Shown here one piece after another: positions 43,589 through 52,801 of a stretch of 64,000 nt of DNA (the stretch's first letter is position 1; each line of letters begins with the position of its first letter). This stretch comes from Coriobacteriaceae bacterium AM100-PB1-1D-6A (GTDB lineage: Bacteria; Actinomycetota; Coriobacteriia; Coriobacteriales; Coriobacteriaceae). The DNA is taken from assembly GCA_027660625.1 (NCBI GenBank), contig JAQDNC010000001.1, positions 368,020-432,019 on the forward strand, read 5' to 3'. A model generated the notes under the pieces. The model was not told where the DNA came from and made no database searches. It was given only the letters and a program-made list of their open reading frames with translations. The position numbers and the translations under genes were made by a program.

Positions 43589-44638
43589 CTAGTACACCAT
43601 ACCCATGGCGTCCTGAACCTCTGCCAGGGTCTGCTCGGCGATCTCGTTGGCGCGACGGTTGCCCTCGTGCAGCACGTCCTTCACGTAATCCAGATCGTTC
43701 TCGTAGCGCTGGCGACGCTCGCGGATAGGTGCGAAGTACTCGTTGACGACCTCGGTCACGTACTTCTTGAGCTGGCCGGAGCCGCCCATGCCAATCTCCT
43801 CGGCAATTTCGACCTCGGAGCGGCCGGTGCAGATGGCGGCTGTCGAAAGCAGGCCAGACACGCCGGGGCGGTTCTCGGGATCGAACGTGATCATGCGCTC
43901 AGAGTCGGTCTGGCTTTTCTTGATGCGCTTGGCCGTCTCCTCAGCGGTCATCGAGATGTTGATGGCGTTGCCGTAGCTCTTGCTCATCTTGCGACCGTCA
44001 AGGCCGGGCAGTAGCGGGGTCTCGGACAGCAGCGCGTCGACCTCGGGGAACACCTTGCCGTAACGGTTGTTAAAGCGGCGGGCGATGGTGCGGGTAAGCT
44101 CGATGTGCGGCAGCTGGTCGCGACCGACGGGTACCACGTTGCCCTTGCAGAACAGGATGTCGCAGGCTTGATGTACCGGGTAGGTGAGCAGAAGGCCGGT
44201 GAGCTCGTGGCCCGAGGCCTCCATCTCGGCCTTGACGGTGGGGTTGCGCGCCAGCTCGGCCTCGGACACCAGCGACAGGAACGGCAGCATGAGCTGGTTG
44301 GCGGCGGGCACGGCGGAGTGCGCGTAGATCATGGTCTTGTCGGGGTCGATGCCGCAGGCAAGGTAGTCCATGACCATGTTGTACACGTTGTCCTGGATGT
44401 GCTCGGTCGTGTCGCGGTCAGTGATGACCTGGTAGTCGGCGATGAGCACGTTGGTCTTGGCGCCCATGTTCTGCAGCTCAACACGGCCCTTGAGGGTGCC
44501 GAAGTAGTGGCCCAGGTGCAGACGGCCGGTGGGGCGGTCGCCGGTGAGCATGGTGAACTTCTCGGGCGTCTTGGTCAGGCCCTCGCGAATGGCGTTGCTC
44601 TTTTGCAGCGCGACTTCGTAGCTGTTCTCGTTTGGCAT
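43589..44638 (-). CDS. trpS: Tryptophanyl-tRNA synthetase
   Basis: 349 aa. ATG 44638 behind AGGAGC; upstream in-frame extension lacks a site. Class I motifs: HLGH at 41-44 (HIGH variant after TGDRPTGRL) and KMSKS after LLPGLDGR. MLTGDRP and the YPVHQACDILF segment bind tryptophan and ATP. It charges tRNA-Trp in the cytoplasm. No T-box or trp leader was found in the 170 bases before it. It follows the WecA-like gene on the same strand. Confidence 0.95.
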   Translation of the reverse strand: MPNENSYEVALQKSNAIREGLTKTPEKFTMLTGDRPTGRLHLGHYFGTLKGRVELQNMGAKTNVLIADYQVITDRDTTEHIQDNVYNMVMDYLACGIDPDKTMIYAHSAVPAANQLMLPFLSLVSEAELARNPTVKAEMEASGHELTGLLLTYPVHQACDILFCKGNVVPVGRDQLPHIELTRTIARRFNNRYGKVFPEVDALLSETPLLPGLDGRKMSKSYGNAINISMTAEETAKRIKKSQTDSERMITFDPENRPGVSGLLSTAAICTGRSEVEIAEEIGMGGSGQLKKYVTEVVNEYFAPIRERRQRYENDLDYVKDVLHEGNRRANEIAEQTLAEVQDAMGMVY

Positions 44639-44808
44639 GATTGCTCCTAACGTATGTTCATGGGTCAAGATGATAACGCGTTTATTGGAGGGGTGGTGCG
44701 TAAGTAGGCGAGGGGCGGGAGAGGGACGCGCGTGGTGCGGCATGTGCGATGGGTGCGGCGCGGCCGTGCTTGGCTAACGGTGCCTTGGCACATCCTCGGC
44801 AGCTTGCC

Positions 44809-46008
44809 CTAGAGCTTGTGGTGGCGCTCTTCTTTGCGCTCCTCGGCTGCCTGCTCCTCCTGCTTAAAGGCGGGGTCGTCGGGGGTGACCAGTTCGTCCT
44901 CGTGCGTGCGCTTGTTGTAATGGTGGAGCAGCACGGGCTCAAATAGATGTAGATGCTTGGCGAAGGCCGCCGAGCCAATGGCGAGCACGGTAAAGATGAG
45001 CACGCGCATGGGCACCTCGACCTGATTGATGGCGGCGGCGCCGGCCGAAAGCATAATGCACCAGGCATAGATGAGCAGCACAGCCTGTTTTTGGTTGTAG
45101 CCTTCTTGGATCAGGCGGTGGTGGATGTGGCCCTTGTCGGCCTGCCCGATGCTAATGTGGGCGCGCTTGCGGCGCACAATGGCGCTAAACGTGTCGATGA
45201 TGGGCACACCGGCAACGATGAGCGGGATGATAAGCGAGGTGAGTGCGGCGGTGCGGCTCACGTTGAGCAGCGAGATGGAGCCCAGCGCAAAGCCCAGAAG
45301 CAACGACCCCGAGTCGCCCAAGAAGATACTTGCGGGGTTGAAGTTGTAGCGCAAAAAGGCCAGACAGGCGCCAAAGAGCGCAATGGAGAGCGCGGCGGCG
45401 TCGATGCGGCCCGAGAGAACAGCCATCGAAAACATGGTGAACGATGCGATGCCGCAGATGCCCGTGGCCAAGCCGTCGAGGCCGTCGATGAGGTTAATGA
45501 TGTTGGTGAATGCCACCAGATAGATCACGGTAATGGGGTAGGCGAGCCATCCGAGCATGATCTCGCCGGGAGCAAACGGGTTGACGATGACGCCGATCCG
45601 CAGGCCGCCCATGCAGGCGATAAGCGCGGCGAGGACCTGTCCGGCCAGCTTTTGCTTGGGCGTGAGCTGGAAGACGTCGTCGATGGCGCCGGTCGCAAAG
45701 ATAACGGTAAAAGAAAGCGCAAGTATGGGGTAGCTGATGTGCAGACGGGGGTGGGGCACCAAAACGGGCGGCCAACCCAGGTACCAGGTGCCTAGGATTT
45801 GCACAGTGCAGGCGACGACCAGGCCCAAAAACACCGCCGTTCCGCCCAAACGCGGGATGGGCTTGGTGTTGATGCGGCGCTTAGAAGGATAGTCGACGGC
45901 GTCGAGCTTGATTGCCAGGCGCTTGACCAGGGGTACCGTGAGGAAGGTCGTGATAAAGGCCGCCGCTGCCACGCATAGGTACGGTATGTAGCTCGGGGAT
46001 GAAGCCAT
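44809..46008 (-). CDS. WecA/TagO/MraY-family undecaprenyl-phosphate glycosyl-1-phosphate transferase
   Basis: About 399 aa from ATG 46008 (a TTG at 46026 is possible; neither has a strong ribosome site). About 11 membrane helices. Family motifs: DYPSKRRINTKPIPRLGG, the catalytic GAIDDVF, NLIDGLDGLA and LGDSGSLLLGF, plus the HIHHRL loop typical of WecA. It loads a sugar phosphate onto the lipid carrier to start wall polymer or surface glycan synthesis. The C-terminal 40 residues are a charged cytoplasmic tail (AAEERKEERHHK). Possibly linked to the flippase at 34988-36562. Confidence 0.9.
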   Translation of the reverse strand: MASSPSYIPYLCVAAAAFITTFLTVPLVKRLAIKLDAVDYPSKRRINTKPIPRLGGTAVFLGLVVACTVQILGTWYLGWPPVLVPHPRLHISYPILALSFTVIFATGAIDDVFQLTPKQKLAGQVLAALIACMGGLRIGVIVNPFAPGEIMLGWLAYPITVIYLVAFTNIINLIDGLDGLATGICGIASFTMFSMAVLSGRIDAAALSIALFGACLAFLRYNFNPASIFLGDSGSLLLGFALGSISLLNVSRTAALTSLIIPLIVAGVPIIDTFSAIVRRKRAHISIGQADKGHIHHRLIQEGYNQKQAVLLIYAWCIMLSAGAAAINQVEVPMRVLIFTVLAIGSAAFAKHLHLFEPVLLHHYNKRTHEDELVTPDDPAFKQEEQAAEERKEERHHKL

Positions 46009-46533
46009 GAATCTAAAAACCGCCAAGCGTCGAAGGAAAAGGTCAGAAGAACGCCATGCGCAAAGGGCATAGCCGAACCATAATACTCGACCAAGGGGGG
46101 TGCATGGAATTGCACGCAGCGATAATCACGCGCTTACCAGATATTGGGATGTTGTCGATGGCTTGTCGGGATGCCGGCGGGGATCCATATGGACTGTAAT
46201 GGTGATTTTCGGCAAAAGAAAACCACCCCCCACGTTACGAAAATGAACCCACCTAAAACAGGTGGGTGCCCTCATCGACTGTTCCAGCGTCCTTAACAAC
46301 GAAGGATACCTGTACTAGGTACGACTGTGTGGGCTCCCTAAATAAACGCGACGGTTCACCCAGTTGCTCCGCGGGGGGCGGAATACCTACATCATAAAGC
46401 GGCACTTTATCGATTCCAGTCTTGACATTACAAAAATCGTGTCGGACGATTACGGCGCCTTGGGCTCGAGCCGTCTGTGGGGTTGATCCCTTTACGTTTG
46501 AGCTGCTGAATCGTTGTTTTGGAGCATGGTTTT
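46009..46533. other. 525-base intergenic region with candidate structured RNA
   Basis: No coding region is supported. From left to right: the upstream region of the WecA-like gene, a GGTGATTTTC/GAAAACCACC stem (46201-46227), the candidate RNA (46245-46390), a small ATAAAG/CTTTAT stem (46395-46411), and TTGACA at 46422 without a good -10 box. Confidence 0.6.
46245..46390 (-). ncRNA. Candidate structured non-coding RNA (unassigned)
   Basis: On the minus strand a TATGAT box (46393-46398 region) would start a transcript of about 145 bases. Four stems follow in series: CCGC/GCGG (near 46370-46382), TACCT/AGGTA (46306-46321), TCCTT/AAGGA (46289-46305) and finally CCCACCT/AGGTGGG (46248-46267) followed by TTCATTTTC, terminator-like. 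Size and unstructured stretches would fit a 6S-like or lineage-specific RNA, but I cannot match it to a family. The opposite strand cannot be excluded. Confidence 0.4.
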
Positions 46534-47472
46534 ATGCCGACGTCGTTGACCGAACTTTTTTCGCCCGCCTGCCATTTGTGTCCGCGCCGTTGCGGTGCGG
46601 CGCGCGATGAGGGCGCACACGGCGTCTGCGGTGCTAACGACACGCTCAAGGTGGCCCGCGCCGCGCTTCATATGTGGGAGGAGCCGCCTATCTCGGGCGA
46701 GGCCGGTTCGGGCACGATCTTCTTTAGCGGCTGCTCGCTCAAATGTATCTACTGCCAGAACCACGAGATCTCGACCGGCAATTTTGGCCTTGAGATTTCG
46801 CCTGAGCGCCTGGTCGAGATTATGCTGGAACTGCAGGACCAGGGTGCCAACAACATCAATTTGGTGACGGCGACGCACTATGCGCACCTGTTGCCTGCCG
46901 CGATTGCCGCGGCACGGGCGCGCGGACTGGTTATCCCAATCGTCTACAACACGAGTGGTTACGAGCGCGCGAGTGCCGTGGCGGCGCTGGGCGACCTGGT
47001 CGATGTGTGGCTCACCGACTTTAAATATGCCGATGCCGGGCTTGCGCAGTCGCTCTCCCATATAAAGGATTACCCGCGTGTGGCCGTGTCGGGTCTGGCC
47101 CAGATGGCGCGCGAGATCGAGCGCCGCGGGGGAGAGTTGGTGGACGAGGACGGGCTTATGAAGCGTGGCATGATCGTGCGTCACCTGGTGCTTCCGGGGC
47201 ATGCAGACGATTCGTGTCGCGTGCTGGACCTGGTGTGGCAGACGGTGGGCGACGTGCCGATCTCGGTTATGAACCAGTACACGCCCAATGCGCTCATGCG
47301 CGAGCAGGGCGGCGACCTGGCACGCGCCGTGACGCGTGAGGAGTACGAGCAGGTGCTCGACCATGCCGACGACCTGGGTTTTACGACGATGTTCTGGCAA
47401 GAGGGCGGCGCGGTAGACGAGAGCTTCACCCCCGCCTTCGACACCACCGGCGTCCTCACCAGCGCAAAGTAG
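46534..47472 (+). CDS. Radical SAM protein (PflX/COG1313-like)
   Basis: 312 aa. ATG 46534 follows GGAG at 46521; TTG 46519 is an alternative. An N-terminal CHLCPRRCG cluster is followed by CSLKCIYCQN, the CxxxCxxC motif for the radical [4Fe-4S] cluster. The GxIxxxxCSLKC region and TATHYAHLLPAAI, VYNTSGYERA and WLTDFKYAD match the PflX-type activase-like group. It is expected to cleave SAM for radical chemistry, perhaps activating a glycyl-radical enzyme, but no partner gene is near. Confidence 0.87.
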   Translation: MPTSLTELFSPACHLCPRRCGAARDEGAHGVCGANDTLKVARAALHMWEEPPISGEAGSGTIFFSGCSLKCIYCQNHEISTGNFGLEISPERLVEIMLELQDQGANNINLVTATHYAHLLPAAIAAARARGLVIPIVYNTSGYERASAVAALGDLVDVWLTDFKYADAGLAQSLSHIKDYPRVAVSGLAQMAREIERRGGELVDEDGLMKRGMIVRHLVLPGHADDSCRVLDLVWQTVGDVPISVMNQYTPNALMREQGGDLARAVTREEYEQVLDHADDLGFTTMFWQEGGAVDESFTPAFDTTGVLTSAK

Positions 47473-47482
47473 AGCGCACGCT

Positions 47483-47517
47483 GATGATTTTTCTGGGACG
47501 GGGATTAAAAAATCATC
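47483..47517 (+). repeat. GGGACGGG-core hairpin, ATGATT family
   Basis: Arms GATGATTTTT (47483-47492) and AAAAAATCATC (47507-47517) enclose CTGGGACGGGGATT. It is 11 bases after the radical SAM stop. The degenerate relative is at 34738-34768. Confidence 0.75.
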
Positions 47518-47582
47518 GAGAGGATCGCCTGTTCGAAAAGTTGTCAAAATAGCCGCGTCCCAAAAAGACTGGTTATTGGGCG

Positions 47583-47610
47583 TTGACAGTTGGCGAGCCG
47601 TAGGTAAAAT
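47583..47610 (+). promoter_or_regulatory. tRNA-Ala promoter
   Basis: TTGACA (47583-47588), 16 bases, TAAAAT (47605-47610), 14 bases before the tRNA 5' end. This is the strongest consensus promoter in the window. Confidence 0.85.
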
Positions 47611-47623
47611 ATCGACTTGTCCT

Positions 47624-47696
47624 GGGGACGTAGCTCAGTTGGGAGAGCGCTGCCGTCGCATGGCAGAGGCCGAGGGTTCGACTCCCTTCGTCTCCA
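47624..47696 (+). tRNA. tRNA-Ala (anticodon CGC)
   Basis: 73 bases folding as a standard cloverleaf. The acceptor stem is GGGGACG/CGTCTCC with the G3:U70 pair that identifies alanine tRNA. The D arm is GCTC..GAGC. The anticodon stem is CTGCC/GGCAG with loop GTCGCAT, so the anticodon is CGC reading GCG. The T arm is GAGGG/CTCCC with TTCGACT. The discriminator is A; ACCCA follows, so a complete CCA is not encoded. GCG-rich codon use in the window makes this tRNA important. Confidence 0.95.
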
Positions 47697-47760
47697 CCCA
47701 TGGATTTGATAAGCCGCTGACATTGTGTCGGCGGCTTTTTTTAAAAGAAAGGGCTATACC

Positions 47761-48219
47761 ATGGCCGAGCTTGAGTCCCAACCATTGTCCGACGAGGAGC
47801 GCGCTGAGTTGGAAGAGCTCCGCGCTGAGAAGGCCCGCCGCGAGGCTCGGGAAGAGGCCCGTCGCGAGCGCGAGGAGCTGGCTGCCCTGCGTGCCGAGCG
47901 CGCGAAGGCCGAGGAGGTCGCCTCGAACGCCGCATCCGAGCGCAAGCCCGCGCCCGCACCCAAGCCCGCTGCAGCGAAGCCTGCACCTGCCGCGCCCAAA
48001 CCTCAGCCTAAAAAGGCCGCTCGTCCCAAGTCCGTCGAGCCCAAGCCGAGCCGTGACGAGATGACCTTTGCCCAGCGCATGGTTACCTCCAAGGAACCTA
48101 CGGGCGAGAACGAGATCCCTGGCATGGCGCCGGCTCAAAAAGTCATCATTGTCCTTGCCCTCATCGCGTTTGTCATCTTTATGGGCTACACGATCCTGAC
48201 CAGCATGGGCCTGCTCTAA
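47761..48219 (+). CDS. Hypothetical protein: coiled coil, Ala/Pro/Lys linker and C-terminal membrane helix
   Basis: 152 aa, ATG after AAAGAAAGGG. Residues 8-60 are a strongly charged helix (EERAELEELRAEKARREAREE in part), probably a coiled coil. Residues 60-100 are a flexible Ala/Pro/Lys linker (KPAPAPKPAAAK). Residues about 128-150 form a single membrane helix (VIIVLALIAFVIFMGYTIL). This suggests a tail-anchored protein with its coil in the cytoplasm. It lies between tRNA-Ala and pncB. Function unknown. Confidence 0.75.
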   Translation: MAELESQPLSDEERAELEELRAEKARREAREEARREREELAALRAERAKAEEVASNAASERKPAPAPKPAAAKPAPAAPKPQPKKAARPKSVEPKPSRDEMTFAQRMVTSKEPTGENEIPGMAPAQKVIIVLALIAFVIFMGYTILTSMGLL

Positions 48220-48303
48220 CCGATTTGCATCGGGTGTCATGTCCTCATCCTCTGCTCTCGTCTAACCCTCAAATTCTGTACCACACATCCGAAAGGTCGC
48301 CCC

Positions 48304-49809
48304 ATGGCTTTGACCGACATCTCGCATCCCACCGACATTGCAATGCTCACCGATCTGTACGAGCTCACTATGGCCCAGGGCCTGTGGGAGAGCGGCAAGG
48401 CCAATGAGCAGGGTTGTTTTACCGCGTTTTACCGCGACCATCCCTTTGGCAGCGCCTATGCCGTCATGTGCGGCACCGCCGAGCTGCCCGAGCTGGTCGA
48501 GAATCTGCGCTTTACGCCCGAGGATATCGACTACCTCGCCTCGCTTGAGGCCCCGGCCGGCGGCGCGATGTTTAAGTCCGCATTCCTCGACTATCTGCGC
48601 GATTTTCGTGCGCATGTAAACATCGACACCGTGCCCGAGGGCGAGCTCGTCTTTCCGCGCGAGCCCATGGTGCGCGTCACCGGCCCCGCGCTGGAGTGCC
48701 AGCTGCTCGAGACGGCGCTGCTCAACATCGTCGGCTTCCAGACGCTTGTCGCCACCAAGACGGCGCGCGTGGTGCTGGCGGCGGACGGCCGTCCCGTGGC
48801 CGAGTTTGGCCTGCGCCGTGCCCAGGGCCCCGATGGCGGCCTGGCCGTCGCGCGCGCGAGCTACGTTGCCGGCTGTTCCTCTACGTCCAATGTGCTCGCC
48901 GGCCGCCGCTACGGTATTCCCGTCTTTGGCACGCATGCGCACAGCTGGGTGATGAGCTTCGATTCCGAGCTCGAGGCCTTCCGCGCCTTTGCCAAGTCGA
49001 GCCCTAAGAACTGTACGCTGCTCATCGACACCTATGACGTGCGCGAGGGCTGCGAGCATGCCATTACGGTTGCCAAGGAGATGGAGGCGGTGGGCGAGCG
49101 TCTGTCGGCCATTCGCATCGACTCCGGCGACCTCGCCAAGCTCTCCAAGTATGTTCGCGGCCGTTTTGATGCCGAGGGCCTGCCCTATGTGGGGATCTCG
49201 GTTTCCAACGATCTGGATGAGTACACGATTCAGTCGCTGCTCGACCAGGGCGCGCCCATCGACAGCTTTGGCGTGGGCACCAAGCTCGCGACCTGCTACG
49301 ATCAGCCGGCGCTGGGCGGCGTGTACAAGCTTTCCGCCCGCCGTGCGAGCGAGGTAGATCCATGGACGCCGGTGGTCAAGCTCTCCGAGCAGCCCTACAA
49401 GCGCACGATCCCGGGTGTGCAACGCGTGCGCCGTTATTACGACGGCTTTGGCGGCCCGGTCTGCGACATGATCTACGACGAGGACCATCTGGCGGGGGAG
49501 GGCGCCGCGCGCGGCAATACCCTCGTGGCCGTGAATGATGCCGCCCTGGTGACCGACGTGTCCGAACTTGAGTATCGCGAGCTGCTGGTGCCGATCGTGC
49601 GCGATGGCAGTGCGGTGGCTCCGCGTGAGAGCATCCAGGACGCGCGCGAGCGCTGTGCTTGGGCGCTCGATCATCTGGACGCAGCTTTCAAGCGCTTCCT
49701 GTACCCGCAGACCTATGTGGTGGGCATGGAGCAGGGCCTGGCTCAGGTGCGCGACGAGCTCGTGCGCAAGAACATGGCCGCGGCCTCTGCCTTTCCCTGG
49801 GCTCACTAA
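48304..49809 (+). CDS. pncB: Nicotinate phosphoribosyltransferase
   Basis: 501 aa, ATG after GAAAGGTCG. It carries out the ATP-assisted conversion of nicotinate and PRPP to nicotinate mononucleotide in NAD salvage. Family features are LTDLYELTMAQGLW at the start, EFGLRRAQGPDGGLAVARASYVAG in the middle (substrate pocket) and GTHAHSWVMSFDSELEAF, in which the His is phosphorylated in the family. IRIDSGDLAKLS and FGVGTKLATC bind the PRPP phosphate. Length matches bacterial long-form PncB. Confidence 0.94.
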   Translation: MALTDISHPTDIAMLTDLYELTMAQGLWESGKANEQGCFTAFYRDHPFGSAYAVMCGTAELPELVENLRFTPEDIDYLASLEAPAGGAMFKSAFLDYLRDFRAHVNIDTVPEGELVFPREPMVRVTGPALECQLLETALLNIVGFQTLVATKTARVVLAADGRPVAEFGLRRAQGPDGGLAVARASYVAGCSSTSNVLAGRRYGIPVFGTHAHSWVMSFDSELEAFRAFAKSSPKNCTLLIDTYDVREGCEHAITVAKEMEAVGERLSAIRIDSGDLAKLSKYVRGRFDAEGLPYVGISVSNDLDEYTIQSLLDQGAPIDSFGVGTKLATCYDQPALGGVYKLSARRASEVDPWTPVVKLSEQPYKRTIPGVQRVRRYYDGFGGPVCDMIYDEDHLAGEGAARGNTLVAVNDAALVTDVSELEYRELLVPIVRDGSAVAPRESIQDARERCAWALDHLDAAFKRFLYPQTYVVGMEQGLAQVRDELVRKNMAAASAFPWAH

Positions 49810-49888
49810 TTCCTTGGGCGGTAGGGGCGAGTCACGCTCCCTTGGCCGCCAGCTCGGCCGTTCGCTGAACAGTTGATTGGTTTGACGT

Positions 49889-51016
49889 ATGACGACTTCT
49901 TATAAAACGATGGTGGTAAAGATCGGTTCGTCCACGGTTGTGGGCGCCGATGGCAAGGTCAACCGCTCTTTTATCGGCGGGCTTGCCGATCAGGCCGCAG
50001 CCCTGCGCAAGCTCGGCTGGCGTCTGGTCGTGGTGAGCTCGGGCGCTATCGCCTGCGGCTATCCCGTGCTGGGCTTCGACCGCAAGCCGGTCGGCGACCT
50101 GCCGAGCCTGCAGGCCTGCGCCTCGGCTGGTCAGTGCATCATCTCGTCGGCCTACGACGAGGAGTTTCATGCGCGCGACCTGCTCACCTCGCTCGTGCTG
50201 CTCACGCGCCACGATACGGCCCGCCGCACGTCTTACCTGCACGCGCGCGACGCCCTGCTGCGCCTCGTGGAGCTTGGCGTGGTGCCGGTCGTCAACGAGA
50301 ACGATACCGTTACCGTCGATGAGATCAAGTTTGGCGACAACGACACACTGGCGGCGCTTGTGAGCTGCCTGGTTTCTGCCGATCTGTGCGTGACGCTCTC
50401 GGATATCGATGGCCTCTATACCGCCAATCCGCATGAGGACCCCACGGCCGAGTTTGTTCCTGTCGTGCATAAGATCGATGCCAAGATTATTGCCTCGGCG
50501 GGTGATTCTTCCACATCGGTGGGCACGGGCGGCATGATTACCAAGATCCGCGCGAGCCGCATCCTGATGACGGCGGGCATTCAGAGCGTGATTTGCTCGG
50601 GCGAGGAGCCCGATGCGCTCGTGCGTCTGGCCCGCGGCGAGAGCGTGGGCACGCTGTTCGACCCGCCGGCGGAGCGCCTGGATATTGCGCCCCGCAAGCT
50701 GTGGATCGCGCTGGGCGACAAGGCTCACGGCTCGGTGACGGTTGATGACGGTGCCGCGAAAGCGCTGGTCGGCCACGGGTCGTCCCTGCTTGCGGTGGGT
50801 ATTCGTGAGGTCGATGGCGAGTTTGCCGAGGGTGATGTGCTCGACGTGTGCGACCCGAGCGGTATGGTCGTCGCGCGCGGTATCGCCGAGGCCGATTCGG
50901 ACGTGCTTGAGCTTGCGGCAGGACGCCGCCAGGACCAGATCGCCAGCAACCGCCTGCTGGCAGACCTGGCCGAGAAGCCCGCGATCCACCGAGATAATTT
51001 GATCGTCTTCGCCTAA
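49889..51016 (+). CDS. proB: Glutamate 5-kinase
   Basis: 375 aa. The amino-acid kinase domain (residues 1-260) starts VVKIGSSTVVG and holds VVSSGAIACG, NENDTVTVDEIKFGDND (substrate and feedback-proline region) and GTGGMITKIRAS. The C-terminal 90 residues form a PUA domain. It phosphorylates glutamate in the first step of proline synthesis. Its partner proA lies 1.8 kb downstream on the same strand, separated by an inverted peptidase gene. No clear ribosome site precedes the ATG. Confidence 0.94.
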   Translation: MTTSYKTMVVKIGSSTVVGADGKVNRSFIGGLADQAAALRKLGWRLVVVSSGAIACGYPVLGFDRKPVGDLPSLQACASAGQCIISSAYDEEFHARDLLTSLVLLTRHDTARRTSYLHARDALLRLVELGVVPVVNENDTVTVDEIKFGDNDTLAALVSCLVSADLCVTLSDIDGLYTANPHEDPTAEFVPVVHKIDAKIIASAGDSSTSVGTGGMITKIRASRILMTAGIQSVICSGEEPDALVRLARGESVGTLFDPPAERLDIAPRKLWIALGDKAHGSVTVDDGAAKALVGHGSSLLAVGIREVDGEFAEGDVLDVCDPSGMVVARGIAEADSDVLELAAGRRQDQIASNRLLADLAEKPAIHRDNLIVFA

Positions 51017-51060
51017 CGGGTCGACGCTGCGCGCCGCCCAGAGCGACAATTTGTCATTCA

Positions 51061-51101
51061 AAAGGCGAGGCATGACCATCAGGTCTATGCCTCGCCTTTT
51101 T
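51061..51101. terminator. Bidirectional terminator between proB and the peptidase gene
   Basis: Arms AAAGGCGAGGCAT (51061-51073) and ATGCCTCGCCTTT (51087-51099), with TTTTT on the + strand and TTTTG on the other. It serves proB and possibly the convergent peptidase gene. Confidence 0.85.
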
Positions 51102-51220
51102 CATGCCAACTTGTTCGCTCTGGGCGGCGCTCGCTTCTTTTGTTCGACCTACGATTTAAAGCCACTCGCTTAGGGGCGTTTTCGCTTTCCGTCCTCTTTC
51201 TGCAATGACTTCATTAACCT

Positions 51221-51270
51221 GGTACTTGGGGACGTTCCCTTTGTGCCGGCAGGTGGGGACACTCCTTTGT
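51221..51270. repeat. GGGGACGTTCC-type composite repeat, copy 3
   Basis: GGTACTTGGGGACGTTCC, then TGCCGGCA and GGGGACACTCC, the same unit as at 14481 and 38318. Its right end reaches the last base of the peptidase stop codon at 51270. Confidence 0.7.
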
Positions 51271-52688
51271 TAGAAGATCCGGCGCAGGTCTCCGCGGTTG
51301 AGGGCTTCGTCGAAGAGGTGCTTGAACACCACGCTGCCGTGCAGGCCGTCGTGCTCGAACTCGTTGGTCACCCAGGCATGCGAGTTGCCCACGCGGCTGA
51401 GCGTGTCGAGTTGCAGGCCCGAATCTACGTACATGTCATCGAAGTACACGGCGGACTGGAGCGGCACTTCGTTGCATGCTAGGCGCTGCGGGTCGTAGAT
51501 CTTGTCCCAGCTGGTGTCCTCCATCAGCAGGTCCATCGCGGGCTTGAAGGGCTTAAGTTCGGGCATCTGCTCAAACATCCACGGGAACATGGCCTCGCCG
51601 GTAAACATGAGCGGGCGCGCGAGCGTGTCGAACTCGGCACGGTGTGCCTTCTCTTCTGCCGCTGCCCAGCGAATGGGCATGGTGTCGCCGTCGGCGTAGA
51701 TGAACTCCTGCAGCGTCCAGTATAGCGGGTTTGTGCGCGTGTTGGTGCGCTCGAAGGCGCGCATCAAAAAGCTGTCTGATACCGAAGCTCCGCAGCTCAG
51801 CGTGCCGTCGCCGCCAACAAAAGCATGGTCGATAATCCAGTGCATGCGCTCAAAGCTCGGCTTCATGCCAAAGTCGCTGCCCATGAGCTGTAAGCGCTCG
51901 ACCGTCATCGGCGAGCCGTCGGGCAGTGCGGACTTTTGCTCCTCGATCGCATCGGCCAGCGCCGCCACACGCTCGACGTCGGCGGGGTAGCGGTCGTAGT
52001 ACTGCTGCGTCTTGGCTGCCATGCGCGGGAAGGTGTGCGCGTAGACCTCGCTGGCGCTCGCCGGTACGTGCGGAATGCCGCCGCAGGTAAAGCTTGCCGC
52101 CACGCCTTCGGGGAAGAGCGACAGATAGCTCAGCGTCAAAAAGCCGCCGTAGCTCTGGCCGAGCGTGACCCAGGGCTTGCCACCAAAGCCCACCAGGCGC
52201 AGGTACTCAAAGTCGCGCACGATGGAGCTGGCGAGGTGACGCTTGAGAAAGTCCGCCTGCGAGCGGGCCGCATCGGAGCCAGCCGCTTCGGCGCGCTCGC
52301 CCAGCGCGGCAATCGTGCGCCCGTCTACACAGCTGCTGCGTCCGGTGCCGCGCTGGTCGGGCAGGACGACACGGAAGTGCTTGACGGCCTCTTCGATCCA
52401 GCCATCGCTTGTGGGCGACAGCGGACGCGGGCTCTCGCCGCCGGGGCCGCCCTGCAAAAAGAGGAGGAGCGGCAGATCGTCGCTGATGCGGTCGGGTGCG
52501 CAAACCACGCGGTAGAAGAGTTTGATGCTCTCGGACGCGCCGGCGATGGGCGCCGGCATAGCGCCGCGGCGCATGGTGCTGCCGACGGCAAGGAGCATCG
52601 GCTCCAGGCCGCGCCAGTCAAGGGGGACGTCGATGCTGTGGTCCTCGACATACAGGCCGGGGACGTGGTACGAAGTGATGAGGGCCAT
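51270..52688 (-). CDS. Proline iminopeptidase-like alpha/beta hydrolase (S33)
   Basis: 472 aa from ATG 52688 (CGGAAG site); the reading frame is open further upstream but lacks a site. The oxyanion segment LLLFLQGGPGGESPRP and LPDQRGTGRSS are typical of S33 peptidases. The nucleophile is in GQSYGGFLTLSY. The C-terminal His is near the end (HDGLHGSVVFKHLFDEAL region). These enzymes release N-terminal proline from peptides. The gene is inserted, reversed, between proB and proA, an intriguing functional match. Confidence 0.87.
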   Translation of the reverse strand: MALITSYHVPGLYVEDHSIDVPLDWRGLEPMLLAVGSTMRRGAMPAPIAGASESIKLFYRVVCAPDRISDDLPLLLFLQGGPGGESPRPLSPTSDGWIEEAVKHFRVVLPDQRGTGRSSCVDGRTIAALGERAEAAGSDAARSQADFLKRHLASSIVRDFEYLRLVGFGGKPWVTLGQSYGGFLTLSYLSLFPEGVAASFTCGGIPHVPASASEVYAHTFPRMAAKTQQYYDRYPADVERVAALADAIEEQKSALPDGSPMTVERLQLMGSDFGMKPSFERMHWIIDHAFVGGDGTLSCGASVSDSFLMRAFERTNTRTNPLYWTLQEFIYADGDTMPIRWAAAEEKAHRAEFDTLARPLMFTGEAMFPWMFEQMPELKPFKPAMDLLMEDTSWDKIYDPQRLACNEVPLQSAVYFDDMYVDSGLQLDTLSRVGNSHAWVTNEFEHDGLHGSVVFKHLFDEALNRGDLRRIF

Positions 52689-52801
52689 GCGGTACTTCCG
52701 TTCGTTGCGGTGTTTCGGGTTGACCAATTCTACCGCCGTCGGCGAGTATGCGCATAAATCGGCTACCATGGTTGGCAAACATCTAAGAGAAAGGGCCGCC
52801 C

